From AB-629-J13 sp964496365 (GTDB taxonomy: Bacteria > Fidelibacterota > Marinisomatia > Marinisomatales > AB-629-J13): DNA of 46,091 nucleotides. The first letter of the stretch is position 1; each line of letters begins with the position of its first letter. Made by a program: the position numbers and the translations under genes. The DNA lies in the NCBI GenBank assembly GCA_964496365.1, contig CAZBZK010000008.1, positions 1-46,091 on the forward strand, given 5' to 3'. Positions 34,283 through 42,435 of the stretch are shown here, in pieces. The notes under the pieces are model-generated. The model was not told where the DNA came from and made no database searches. It worked only from the letters and a program-made list of their open reading frames with translations.

Positions 34283-35104
34283 TATGTTCAACTGAAAATA
34301 TCCATCGTTTGATAACGCATAAATTATTCCGTCTTTTTCTGCAATAGATCTAATCTCGAAAGGTAATTGGGTGGAAGTCTCACTCAATTGCGGAAATGAA
34401 TAAAATCCTGAATCGTTAAATATGATCCACTTATGATTCATAAACTCTAACCAAAGGCAATGTTCAAGAAGTACAGGAATCACTTTAATAAAATGTCCCA
34501 TTGAATTAAACAGAAAAATTTGACTTGGATTGTTGGTTAAGAATCCAATATCTCCATCTTTGCCCTCTGTAATAGAAATCACTTCTCCAGAAAAATGTGG
34601 GAACTGAATGAAATCAATGAACACATTTTCCAATTGTTTACCCAAATCATATTTGTATAATGATTGTTCAGAATTGGAAAATATCAAAAGCTCATTTAAT
34701 GGGTTAAACCACATATACTGAGGTTGAAATATATCGGTTTCAAATGAAGAAACAAAATGAAGGTTTTGATCAAATTCAATAATTCTGGATTGTGACTGAT
34801 CCAAAACAAATAACGATAAATTTGAAAAATCCATAGCTACAGGTGAGATGAATTCATGGGAATCAAATCCAAATCCACCAGACCATTTAATATTGTTTGG
34901 TCCTACCTTACATAAGAATTTTTGGTTAGCATCTAAAAAATATTGTGTACCATTGGTTCCAAATTCAAGTTTATCCGGGACGAATTCTCTTTTTAAAAAC
35001 TCATTTGGATAATGCAAAAATGTAATTTTGTGATGGGTTTCCTGGGCCCAACTAAAATAATAAAAAAAAATGAAAACTAATTTAATCTGGTGTTTTTTGA
35101 ACAT
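34274..35104 (-). CDS. Secreted beta-propeller-like protein
   Basis: 276 residues from the ATG at 35104; a longer frame to 35140 would overlap lgt further and spoil the signal peptide (KLVFIFFYYFSWAQ). The body has repeated strand patterns such as MDFSNLSLFVLDQSQSRIIE and NPLNELLIFSNSEQSLYKYD, consistent with NHL/six-bladed-propeller repeats of about 40-45 residues. No catalytic residues are apparent. It overlaps the lgt 3' end by 23 bases and probably works with the outer-membrane proteins encoded downstream. Confidence 0.65.
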   Translation of the reverse strand: MFKKHQIKLVFIFFYYFSWAQETHHKITFLHYPNEFLKREFVPDKLEFGTNGTQYFLDANQKFLCKVGPNNIKWSGGFGFDSHEFISPVAMDFSNLSLFVLDQSQSRIIEFDQNLHFVSSFETDIFQPQYMWFNPLNELLIFSNSEQSLYKYDLGKQLENVFIDFIQFPHFSGEVISITEGKDGDIGFLTNNPSQIFLFNSMGHFIKVIPVLLEHCLWLEFMNHKWIIFNDSGFYSFPQLSETSTQLPFEIRSIAEKDGIIYALSNDGYFQLNINR

Positions 35105-35927
35105 TTTCTCGGCGATTAAACCATAAAAAGTATGAACCAATCATGATCATTACCATTGAAATAGTTTGAGAACCGGTAAGACCAAATAAGTATTGTTCAT
35201 TGGTTCTAATAAATTCAATGAAAAATCGTTCAATTCCAGCCAATATCAAATATATGAAAAACAAATGTCCGTCGAACTGAAGTTTCTCCCGTTTTTTCCA
35301 CAAATAACCAAAAATGATGAATGCCATACAGGTTTCCATAATTTGAGTTGGATGAACGGTTATAAGTCCCGGATCAAATCCTTCCAAATTAACCCATGGA
35401 TAGTGATATTGAAATGTATGATAAGTGGTTGGGGGTAACCCATTTTCAAAGGACATACCCCAAGGCAGCAATGTAGGAATTCCGTAATCATCACCTACTA
35501 AAAAACATCCAATCCGTCCAATTCCATATCCTAATATTAGGAGTGGAGCTACGATATCCCCAATTTTTAACCAATTTAATTTATGTTTTTGAATCACCCA
35601 TGTAACTCCTAAAGTTCCACCCATTAAGCCTCCTAAAAATACCAATCCTGATCCACTAAATATCATGCCTACCGGATCTTCCAATACTCGACCAAAATTT
35701 TCAATTAAATAATATACTTTTGAACCTATTATCCCGCCCACAGCAGCAGCAAACGTAATATCCGACGCAAGTTGTATGTCTTTACCGATTCTTTTAATTT
35801 CTTTTTGTAATAAATAGAAACAGCTATAAAAGGCAACGACAAGCATAAATCCATAAGAATAAATTGCCAAATGGAATTCTTTTCCAAATAAATTAAAATT
35901 TCCGAAATCATAAATGATGGGGAACAC
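35082..35927 (-). CDS. lgt: Prolipoprotein diacylglyceryl transferase
   Basis: Lgt with about seven membrane helices. I choose the GTG at 35927 (281 residues): it overlaps the previous gene's stop as TAGTG, has AAGGAG nine bases upstream, and gives the family-like N-terminus FPIIYDFGNF. Longer frames from 35948 or 35999 are less natural. Landmarks are GLVFLGGLMGG, GRIGCFLVGDDYG (Lgt signature Arg), HPTQIME and ERFFIEFIR. It attaches diacylglycerol to lipobox cysteines; at least five lipoproteins in this window would be its clients. Confidence 0.94.
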   Translation of the reverse strand: MFPIIYDFGNFNLFGKEFHLAIYSYGFMLVVAFYSCFYLLQKEIKRIGKDIQLASDITFAAAVGGIIGSKVYYLIENFGRVLEDPVGMIFSGSGLVFLGGLMGGTLGVTWVIQKHKLNWLKIGDIVAPLLILGYGIGRIGCFLVGDDYGIPTLLPWGMSFENGLPPTTYHTFQYHYPWVNLEGFDPGLITVHPTQIMETCMAFIIFGYLWKKREKLQFDGHLFFIYLILAGIERFFIEFIRTNEQYLFGLTGSQTISMVMIMIGSYFLWFNRRENVQKTPD

Positions 35928-36766
35928 TATTTTTTTCTCCTTCCACATTGTGAACAAAATAAATCCGTATGATGTAATTTGTTTCCACAGTTGCTGCAAA
36001 AATTATTTAATTGAGGTTTATTGTTTTTATTTGATTGGATATACATAAATCCGATGATTATAGAAAGTCCGCCCAGAACAAGTAATGGTTCCCACAAGGG
36101 TAGGCGATGTCGTAATGGTTTTTTATTTTGATTTATTGTGCTACTTTCAGATGTAGAAATATCATCTTTATTTAGTAAAGATGTTAATAATTCCATGGAT
36201 GTTTCAAAGGTGAATTTGTAATATGAAATTTCAAATAATGTATCTGTAAATGCATCCAACCTTGATAAATGAAGTTCATTGAAAATAAATCCATGTTGAT
36301 CCGTAACTTGGGTAAAATTTGGAACAGAGATTTGAAAATTTTCGCTTTCCAATGGTTCTTGAAATGTAACGTGAGTATTTTGAATATCAATACTGGTTTT
36401 TAATTTAAATTGAAACGAGCGGTTGTTGTTGGAGGGATTGAACGGATTGAAAAAAATAAAAAAGGCAAAACGATTTTGAGTTATTGGAATTTGAACCCAA
36501 TGTTCATCTGATTTTTCATAGGACCGTAAATTTAAAAAATTCGGTTCTTTTTCCGTTAAACTTTGAAAAAGAAATGCTGAATCAATTTTGGATGGCACTA
36601 AAAAATCAAACGAATTTCCTATTAGATTTTCATTAGCTTCGCCTTTCACTTGCACCATGACCCCGGGATAATAATATTCCGGATATATCGTAACCTCAAT
36701 TGAATTCAAAGAGATACTGAACCCAAGCGTAACAAATAATATAATGCTTAAAAAATAAACCTTCAT
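35927..36766 (-). CDS. Membrane protein with periplasmic domain and C-terminal double zinc ribbon
   Basis: 279 residues. Signal peptide, a ~200-residue beta-rich extracytoplasmic region, one helix at about 226-245 (PLLVLGGLSIIIGFMYIQ), then a short tail with two CxxC pairs (CSNCGNKL and CSQCGRRKK) forming a zinc ribbon. If the signal is cleaved, the topology puts the ribbon in the cytoplasm. Family not recognised. It begins the tightly packed run that continues to accA and overlaps lgt by one base. Confidence 0.7.
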   Translation of the reverse strand: MKVYFLSIILFVTLGFSISLNSIEVTIYPEYYYPGVMVQVKGEANENLIGNSFDFLVPSKIDSAFLFQSLTEKEPNFLNLRSYEKSDEHWVQIPITQNRFAFFIFFNPFNPSNNNRSFQFKLKTSIDIQNTHVTFQEPLESENFQISVPNFTQVTDQHGFIFNELHLSRLDAFTDTLFEISYYKFTFETSMELLTSLLNKDDISTSESSTINQNKKPLRHRLPLWEPLLVLGGLSIIIGFMYIQSNKNNKPQLNNFCSNCGNKLHHTDLFCSQCGRRKK

Positions 36767-37012
36767 ATTGACGAAAATAATTGGGCAAAAATTACGGTAA
36801 AGACTTTTTTCATTGAAAGTGTAAATCCATATTTGATTCCTTCAAAAATCTCCGATTTAATTTGACACATTTATAAGTCCACCAAAACACAAAATAATTT
36901 ATGAAATTGGCATAAAGTGATCATGATTGTTTTGGTTCAGTTAAAATAAATTTTGCCAAAATCAAACTATAGTTAATAAGTTCATTTTGATTGTTACATG
37001 GTGAAAAAATTA
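36767..37012. other. Intergenic region, 246 bp
   Basis: Lies between the CPBP gene (ends 37013, -) and the zinc-ribbon gene (starts 36766, -), both on the minus strand. It is the only sizeable gap in the minus-strand run between 24 and 39.5 kb, so the promoter of the lgt-to-accA unit is expected here. I see no clear hairpin with U-tract, RNA gene or coding frame. Confidence 0.5.
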
Positions 37013-37738
37013 TTATGTAGTTAAATTTACCACAACGATTAAATCATAGATACAATGTGAATAAGCGGTAATTCCGAATCCTCTCAACAGGAATAAACAA
37101 CCCAAGAAACATCCTCCAAAAAATCGAATAAAAAATAAGGGAAATTCAATTGGATCTCCTTGCATTCCCAAAAAATGAAAATAAGAAAATAATCCTGAAG
37201 ATAAAATCAATGATAGCAAAATACAACTTATCTCATTCCAATCGAAAACAAATTTAATTACCTTATGAATCAATTTTATTAAAATTAAACGAAAAATAAT
37301 TTCCTCGTAAATTCCTGCACCTATTGACATAATGATTTGTCCAAACCAAATTTTGGATTCAGGAGTTGCAAACAATATGGGGCGAATGATTCCCATTGAA
37401 TAATACAAAATTAACCCCCAAACCAAACTTTCTACAACCATGAGGGGAAGAAAGTCTATTTTAAAAGGAGTACCAAAAATAGATTTTCTTTGAATAAATA
37501 AAACGAGAATAAATCCAATAAACAATACTATTCCTGTACTGTAAATTCCCAAAATACCAAATGACTTTAACAAAGATCGAATTAATACATCTGCTCCATT
37601 TCGGATCAATGGCAATTCGTCTGAATGAATGAGAACTATTCCAATATCATACAATAGGAAAAGAGGAATTGACAGAAGGAAACTGTAAATTGGTTTCCTC
37701 GAATCCGTCCAATAAGAAATGGATCTAATTTTTTTCAA
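37013..37738 (-). CDS. CPBP-family intramembrane metalloprotease (CAAX protease-like)
   Basis: 241 residues, about six to seven membrane helices. The CPBP/ABI signature is complete: Glu-Glu-x3-Arg in YEEIIFR, then FSYFHF, and the third motif in AYSHCIYD. Members cleave near membrane-anchored C-termini or act as immunity/processing proteins; the substrate is unknown. The start is a TTG within the last codons of lepA (14-base overlap), so expression is coupled to LepA. Confidence 0.82.
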   Translation of the reverse strand: MKKIRSISYWTDSRKPIYSFLLSIPLFLLYDIGIVLIHSDELPLIRNGADVLIRSLLKSFGILGIYSTGIVLFIGFILVLFIQRKSIFGTPFKIDFLPLMVVESLVWGLILYYSMGIIRPILFATPESKIWFGQIIMSIGAGIYEEIIFRLILIKLIHKVIKFVFDWNEISCILLSLILSSGLFSYFHFLGMQGDPIEFPLFFIRFFGGCFLGCLFLLRGFGITAYSHCIYDLIVVVNLTT

Positions 37739-39527
37739 GGGATAAAACGGCTAGCAGAGCATCTTGAGGAACTTCGACTTTTCCTACTAATTTCATCCGT
37801 TTTTTACCTTCCTTTTGCCTTTCCCACAATTTTCTCTTCCGAGTAATATCACCACCATAACATTTTGCAGTTACATTTTTTTTCAATGCCTTAACGGTGG
37901 ACCGAGCAATAATTTTATTACCTAATGATGCCTGAATTGCAATTTCAAATAGTTGACGTGGAATGAGTTTTTTTAATTTACTGCATAAAGCGACCCCTCT
38001 GTAATATGCATCATCAGCGTGGCAAATGGTTGAAAGAGCATCCACGGGTTCACCATGCAACAATATTTCTAATTTTTTTAGAGAGCCTTTTTTAAACTCC
38101 AACGGTTGATAATCAAAGGAAGCATATCCTCGAGAAATGGTTTTTAGTTTGTCATAAAAATCAAAAATAATCTCTCCTAATGGTAAGTCATAAAGCAGTT
38201 GAGCTTTTCCCGTGGATAAATAATGGGTTGTTTTATATTGACCTCTATTTTTCTGACAAAGAGTCATAATGCCACCAATATATTCTTTGGGTGTGATGAT
38301 TTCAGCCGTTACTATCGGTTCATAAATATCTTCAATTTCCCCTTGTGGAGGCATATCTGCTGGGGTATTGACTTCAAGTTCTTCACCGTTTTTTAAAGTT
38401 AATTTATAACGAACATTTGGAGAGGTTGTTACCAATGAAAGTTGAAATTCTCTTTCCAGTCTTTCTTGAATGATCTCCATGTGCAACAATCCTAAATACC
38501 CACATCGGAAACCAAATCCCAATGCCTCACTGGTCTCAGGTTCAAACGTGAAAGATGCATCATTTAATCGTAATTTTTCCAACGATTGTCTCAACTGGTC
38601 ATACTCTTCTGAATCTGCGGGGTATAAACCAGAAAAAACCATGGGTTTCATTTTTTTGTATCCGGGCAAAGGAGATTCTGCTTTTCTTTGTTTTACCGTT
38701 AGTGTCTCTCCAGGTTCGATATGTCCAATATCTCGAATATTTGCTAGTACATATCCTACTTCTCCAGATTTTAATTCCGGTTTCGGAATTTGTTTCAACA
38801 CAAAATGTCCTACTTCAGTTATTTCATATTGAAAATCGTGGGAAAAAAAAGAAGCTGTCATTCCCGGTTTCACCACACCGTCAAAAACTCTAACATAAGG
38901 AATCGCTCCTCTATAATTATCATAAATTGAATCAAATATTAACGCTCTTGTCGGATTATCAGCACTTTCAATTGGAGGTTGAATTTTATCAATAATAGCA
39001 TTAAATATTTGTTGAATTCCATCACCTTTTTTTGCACTTGTTAATATAATTTCATTTTCATCACAACCAATAAGCTCACAAATTTGTTCTTTAACTTCTG
39101 TTACCTGTGCATTGGGTAAATCAATTTTATTAATCACGGGAATAATCGTTAAATCATTCTCTATGGCAAGATAAGTATTACTTACGGTTTGTGCTTCCAC
39201 CCCTTGGGATGCATCCACAAGTAACAAAACACCTTCACACGCCGCCAAACTTCTGGATACCTCATAAGAAAAATCTACATGTCCCGGAGTATCTATCAAG
39301 TTTAACATATAGTTTTTGCCATCAGAATGTGTGTATTTTAAGGTAATGGGATGGCTTTTAATGGTGATTCCTCTTTCACGTTCCAAATCCATACTGTCCA
39401 ATACTTGGGCTTTCATATCCTTATTTGAAATTGTATGGGTTTCCTCAAGCATTCTATCTGCTAAGGTGGATTTACCATGGTCAATGTGTGCAATGATACA
39501 AAAATTTCTGATTTTCTTTGAATCCAT
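37725..39527 (-). CDS. lepA: Elongation factor 4 (LepA)
   Basis: 600 residues, the usual LepA size. GTPase motifs are AHIDHGKST, DTPGHVDF, NKIDLP and SAKKGDG. The LepA-specific C-terminal domain ends in ITRKRKLWERQKEGKKRMK, with GGDITRKRKL typical of EF4. It acts on stalled or initiating ribosomes. The ATG at 39527 follows a ~75-base leader downstream of the terminator at 39602-39620. Confidence 0.98.
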   Translation of the reverse strand: MDSKKIRNFCIIAHIDHGKSTLADRMLEETHTISNKDMKAQVLDSMDLERERGITIKSHPITLKYTHSDGKNYMLNLIDTPGHVDFSYEVSRSLAACEGVLLLVDASQGVEAQTVSNTYLAIENDLTIIPVINKIDLPNAQVTEVKEQICELIGCDENEIILTSAKKGDGIQQIFNAIIDKIQPPIESADNPTRALIFDSIYDNYRGAIPYVRVFDGVVKPGMTASFFSHDFQYEITEVGHFVLKQIPKPELKSGEVGYVLANIRDIGHIEPGETLTVKQRKAESPLPGYKKMKPMVFSGLYPADSEEYDQLRQSLEKLRLNDASFTFEPETSEALGFGFRCGYLGLLHMEIIQERLEREFQLSLVTTSPNVRYKLTLKNGEELEVNTPADMPPQGEIEDIYEPIVTAEIITPKEYIGGIMTLCQKNRGQYKTTHYLSTGKAQLLYDLPLGEIIFDFYDKLKTISRGYASFDYQPLEFKKGSLKKLEILLHGEPVDALSTICHADDAYYRGVALCSKLKKLIPRQLFEIAIQASLGNKIIARSTVKALKKNVTAKCYGGDITRKRKLWERQKEGKKRMKLVGKVEVPQDALLAVLSLEKN

Positions 39528-39601
39528 AGCGAAAATTACAGTATTGTATCTAAATCAGGTTAATCTAATTATTGAATAATAGTATTGAAATCAACAAAAA
39601 A

Positions 39602-39620
39602 AGTCGGATATGTACCGACT
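39602..39620 (-). terminator. Intrinsic terminator of the Ig/propeller lipoprotein gene
   Basis: AGTCGG (39602-39607), a seven-base loop, and CCGACT (39615-39620) form a perfect six-base GC-containing stem. On the minus strand it is followed at once by a run of seven T (complement of 39595-39601). It lies about 190 bases after the stop of the minus-strand gene at 39809 and upstream of lepA, separating the two transcripts. The 39621-39808 stretch holds no convincing coding frame. Confidence 0.8.
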
Positions 39621-39808
39621 CAAGACAGAAGTATTGATAATTTTAGAGATTTTATTGCTGGATTCAATCCACCTTCTGTTTGGGAAGTATTGTAGAGATC
39701 AGCTGTTCTGAATATGATTTAGAATATTTGTCCGAATACTAACTTTTTATAGAAGTTGACCGTCAAATTTTATAAATAAATTTTAATAGATGTAAAAACA
39801 AAATTGAA

Positions 39809-41389
39809 TCAACGATTAACCACAATATTTTCAACAGAATTTACACCAGTTATCATAGTCGCCATCTCAACAATTCCATTATTGTAAATCGCTTTTATAA
39901 TTTTATTTGTAGTGTTATCTCCAATCCAAATTGCATCTTTTGGATAGTCTCCTGTTATTAACATGGGTTGTGAATTGGTGAGTTCATCGATGGTTATAAT
40001 TTGAGATGAAGAACCATCAAATGTATCAAAAAAACGAATGGTTCCATCTTCTTCCAATACCCAAGAATAATTCAAGGTCGTTGTAATTCCAATTGGTTGA
40101 ATTACATCAGTGATTGGAGATAGTGGATCATCATAGAACGAAGTGTATGGAACTCGTTCAATACGATTATTAATTTTATCAGCTACTAACAGCATGATGC
40201 CATTTAGTGAAGAATATTTAGTAATAGCTAATGCCTTGGGACCATTTAATACACCGTTTAATACATCCAAATAATTATCAGTGGAAATGCTATCCGGGAA
40301 CACGCCATCACTTGGCAATAAATCAATTTTAATAATTTGTTGACGACCATAGTCAGATATAAGCACTTCATCAGCATTTTGATTAATCACCATAGAATTA
40401 GGTGACTGAAATCCATAAATGGTTTTGATCTCAGATCCCATTATGAGGGTTAAGGATTGGTTCGCTTGACTTAATGCACATATAGTTCCTGTATTTTCGT
40501 GGTATTCAATATCGATGACACCCCAAATATTATCATAAATTTCAATGGTGGTTCCATCCTCGTTAATTTCAAATATTTTCCCCAATCCTTTATCGGCTAC
40601 CCAACATTCAAAATCCCAGGGATAATTATTAGTAACCGCATTAGGATAATCAAAAATTTCTTCAGATTGAAGGATAAATTGGCCATTTTCATCGTATTTT
40701 TTTACCGTTTTGAGTCCACTATCCACAACCCATATAGTACCATTTTCCAAATAAACAATTACAGAAACTGTGTCAGAGACCGATTGGCCTAAAGAATCTG
40801 ATACGGTTACAAATATCTGATATTCACCAGCCAATACAGACTCGTGGGGTGCAATCCAAATAATGGTTGAATCTTCCGGTTCATGGGATTCAAAAGAACC
40901 GATACCACCAGAGGATGAAAATTGATAAGTTAAAGGTAACGATTCAGGGTCTGAAGCTGTTACAGAAATCGTTACACCATTTCCCAGAAGTACAGCTGAC
41001 TGACTGATATTTAGAGAATGAATCTGAGGTGTTCCATTGGATACATTCATCAATACCGTTTCACTAACAATGCCTCCATTTTGATCATTTGCTTCCACTC
41101 GAATCGTGTCAATAGTGTTGAACTCCGGCGCAGTATAACGAATAACGGATCCGGTTGCTGCATAGGGCGTCCCTTTGCTAATTTCCCAATTTATTAAAAC
41201 AATATCCGCAGAATCTTGGTCTGTAACAACAGCTGTTATTGTCTGTTTTGATCCTGGAAGTGGGTTATTATTTTCAAAAATGACCTCTAACGTAGGTGGG
41301 TGATTTGTCTGCGAGCATCCGGAAAACATCAATAGGAACATCAATAGTGTAATACTCACCAAATCTTTGCGGTATAAATAAATAATCAT
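39809..41389 (-). CDS. Lipoprotein with two Ig/PKD-like domains and a C-terminal propeller-like region
   Basis: 526 residues. Signal with lipobox FSGC. Residues about 30-125 and 128-215 are two PKD/cadherin-like beta sandwiches (INWEISKG, ANDQNGGIVSETVLMNV; then VTASDPESLPLTYQFSSSG, TVSDSLGQSVSDTVSVIV). From about 218 on, repeated units with patterns such as IWVVDSGLKTVKKYDENG, CWVADKGLGKIFEINEDG and VLISDYGRQQIIKID indicate an NHL-type beta-propeller. A surface or periplasmic scaffold is likely; the ligand is unknown. It is separated from lepA by the terminator at 39602-39620. Confidence 0.78.
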   Translation of the reverse strand: MIIYLYRKDLVSITLLMFLLMFSGCSQTNHPPTLEVIFENNNPLPGSKQTITAVVTDQDSADIVLINWEISKGTPYAATGSVIRYTAPEFNTIDTIRVEANDQNGGIVSETVLMNVSNGTPQIHSLNISQSAVLLGNGVTISVTASDPESLPLTYQFSSSGGIGSFESHEPEDSTIIWIAPHESVLAGEYQIFVTVSDSLGQSVSDTVSVIVYLENGTIWVVDSGLKTVKKYDENGQFILQSEEIFDYPNAVTNNYPWDFECWVADKGLGKIFEINEDGTTIEIYDNIWGVIDIEYHENTGTICALSQANQSLTLIMGSEIKTIYGFQSPNSMVINQNADEVLISDYGRQQIIKIDLLPSDGVFPDSISTDNYLDVLNGVLNGPKALAITKYSSLNGIMLLVADKINNRIERVPYTSFYDDPLSPITDVIQPIGITTTLNYSWVLEEDGTIRFFDTFDGSSSQIITIDELTNSQPMLITGDYPKDAIWIGDNTTNKIIKAIYNNGIVEMATMITGVNSVENIVVNR

Positions 41390-41593
41390 ATTAACACCTC
41401 GTTATTTTCAATATTCATGCCATAGTAATATAATATAAAGTATTACTTTATGCTATTTGTAATAACCTACTATTTATTAAACTATACAGCTATTTTTATG
41501 AGGATTATCAAATTAGAATTAATTATACAAAAGGAATATTTTTCCAACTTGGAGGAAAGAAAGAAAAATAATTGAATTCTAATAGTTGACCAA

Positions 41594-41648
41594 GCTAAAT
41601 AACTATTATGGTTTTGAGATAATTCCTCCGGAATCAAATTGAATGGAT
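41594..41648. repeat. 55-bp direct repeat, left copy flanking the N run
   Basis: Identical base for base to 41749-41803 on the other side of the gap. It starts GCTAAATAACTATTATGG and ends at the first N. It reproduces the end of the TPR lipoprotein gene. An overlap of exactly 55 bases fits a de Bruijn assembler with k=55, so this is most likely one genomic sequence reported twice. Confidence 0.9.
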
Positions 41649-41748
41649 NNNNNNNNNNNNNNNNNNNNNNNNNNNNNNNNNNNNNNNNNNNNNNNNNNNN
41701 NNNNNNNNNNNNNNNNNNNNNNNNNNNNNNNNNNNNNNNNNNNNNNNN
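41649..41748. other. Assembly gap of exactly 100 N
   Basis: One hundred N bases, a conventional placeholder length. Because the flanks share an identical 55-bp end, the true gap is probably zero or negative, meaning the contigs overlap. Confidence 0.95.
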
Positions 41749-41803
41749 GCTAAATAACTATTATGGTTTTGAGATAATTCCTCCGGAATCAAATTGAATG
41801 GAT
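41749..41803. repeat. 55-bp direct repeat, right copy flanking the N run
   Basis: Same sequence as 41594-41648, beginning at the first base after the N run. In this copy it continues into the full TPR lipoprotein gene, of which it contains the last codons and the stop. Confidence 0.9.
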
Positions 41804-42435
41804 CCTTTGGAAATCATCATAGCTAAGGCGGTTTCAAACGAATCATAAAGAAACCCGTCAATTTCCCAACTATCACTCTCATAATCAAGAAATAATGAGG
41901 GATGAATTTGTGAAAGAGTGAAATTAGCATCTTGATATGATAAGGATAAAAATTGTGATTGAGCCTTTATCAATAGTACATCGTTGATATCAATCTCCGG
42001 ATCATATTGAAAACTATAAGATTCATCATTGAAAAAGACAGAATCTGAATAGGTAATCGCAAGAGAATATTTATTTTGAATAAACATCAAAAATGTTAAT
42101 CCACAATAAGCATCAACAAATCCTACTGAATCTTCCAATCCTTTTTCAAATGTAGTTTCTATTTCTTCAAATTCAATTTCACTTGGATCTAACATAATTA
42201 TGCACCACGATTTACCCAAATTTGCAACGAGATTTTCAGGGGAAATATCAATTGCTCGATTAAAATCATCCAACGCATCTTCATAAGATTTTTGTTGGAA
42301 TTTTGTCCATCCACTATCAATAAATTCATCGGGATTCAACGTAGGATCAACCGGAGGAGCATCTTCTGACGGACATCCTACCAGAAAAAAAACAAAAGGC
42401 AATACATACCAAATAATAGAATTGAATTTTGTCAT
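41761..42435 (-). CDS. TPR lipoprotein
   Basis: 224 residues. Signal with lipobox LVGC, then at least one canonical TPR (SWCIIM after YEDALDDFNRAIDISPEN) and further helical hairpins to the end. It overlaps the giant sorting-domain protein gene by four bases (ATGA), so the two are coupled. The pairing hints that this lipoprotein helps display or retain the surface protein. Its 3' end is duplicated across the assembly gap. Confidence 0.78.
   Translation of the reverse strand: MTKFNSIIWYVLPFVFFLVGCPSEDAPPVDPTLNPDEFIDSGWTKFQQKSYEDALDDFNRAIDISPENLVANLGKSWCIIMLDPSEIEFEEIETTFEKGLEDSVGFVDAYCGLTFLMFIQNKYSLAITYSDSVFFNDESYSFQYDPEIDINDVLLIKAQSQFLSLSYQDANFTLSQIHPSLFLDYESDSWEIDGFLYDSFETALAMMISKGSIQFDSGGIISKP

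Larger units (their letters stand above)
41390..41760. other. Intergenic region containing the assembly gap
   Basis: Contains 204 bases of very AT-rich sequence, the left 55-bp copy, 100 N and most of the right copy. An inverted repeat AGTAATA (41424-41430) / TATTACT (41441-41447) lies 35-58 bases upstream of the lipoprotein start. No gene is seen; the left copy encodes the last 14-17 codons of the TPR lipoprotein, so real intergenic DNA is probably about 220 bases. Confidence 0.6.

Noticed and set aside
35082..35999. Longer lgt frame starting at 35999
   Set aside because: It would overlap the zinc-ribbon gene by 73 bases; the GTG at 35927 has a Shine-Dalgarno sequence and a stop-start overlap.
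39640..39740. A short plus-strand open frame ending SEYDLEYLSEY and stop
   Set aside because: It lacks a start codon and a ribosome binding site and is interrupted upstream; it is within chance expectation for AT-rich intergenic DNA.
41424..41447. Inverted repeat AGTAATA / TATTACT upstream of the Ig/propeller lipoprotein as an operator
   Set aside because: Only seven AT-only-type bases per arm in strongly AT-rich DNA; not distinguishable from chance.
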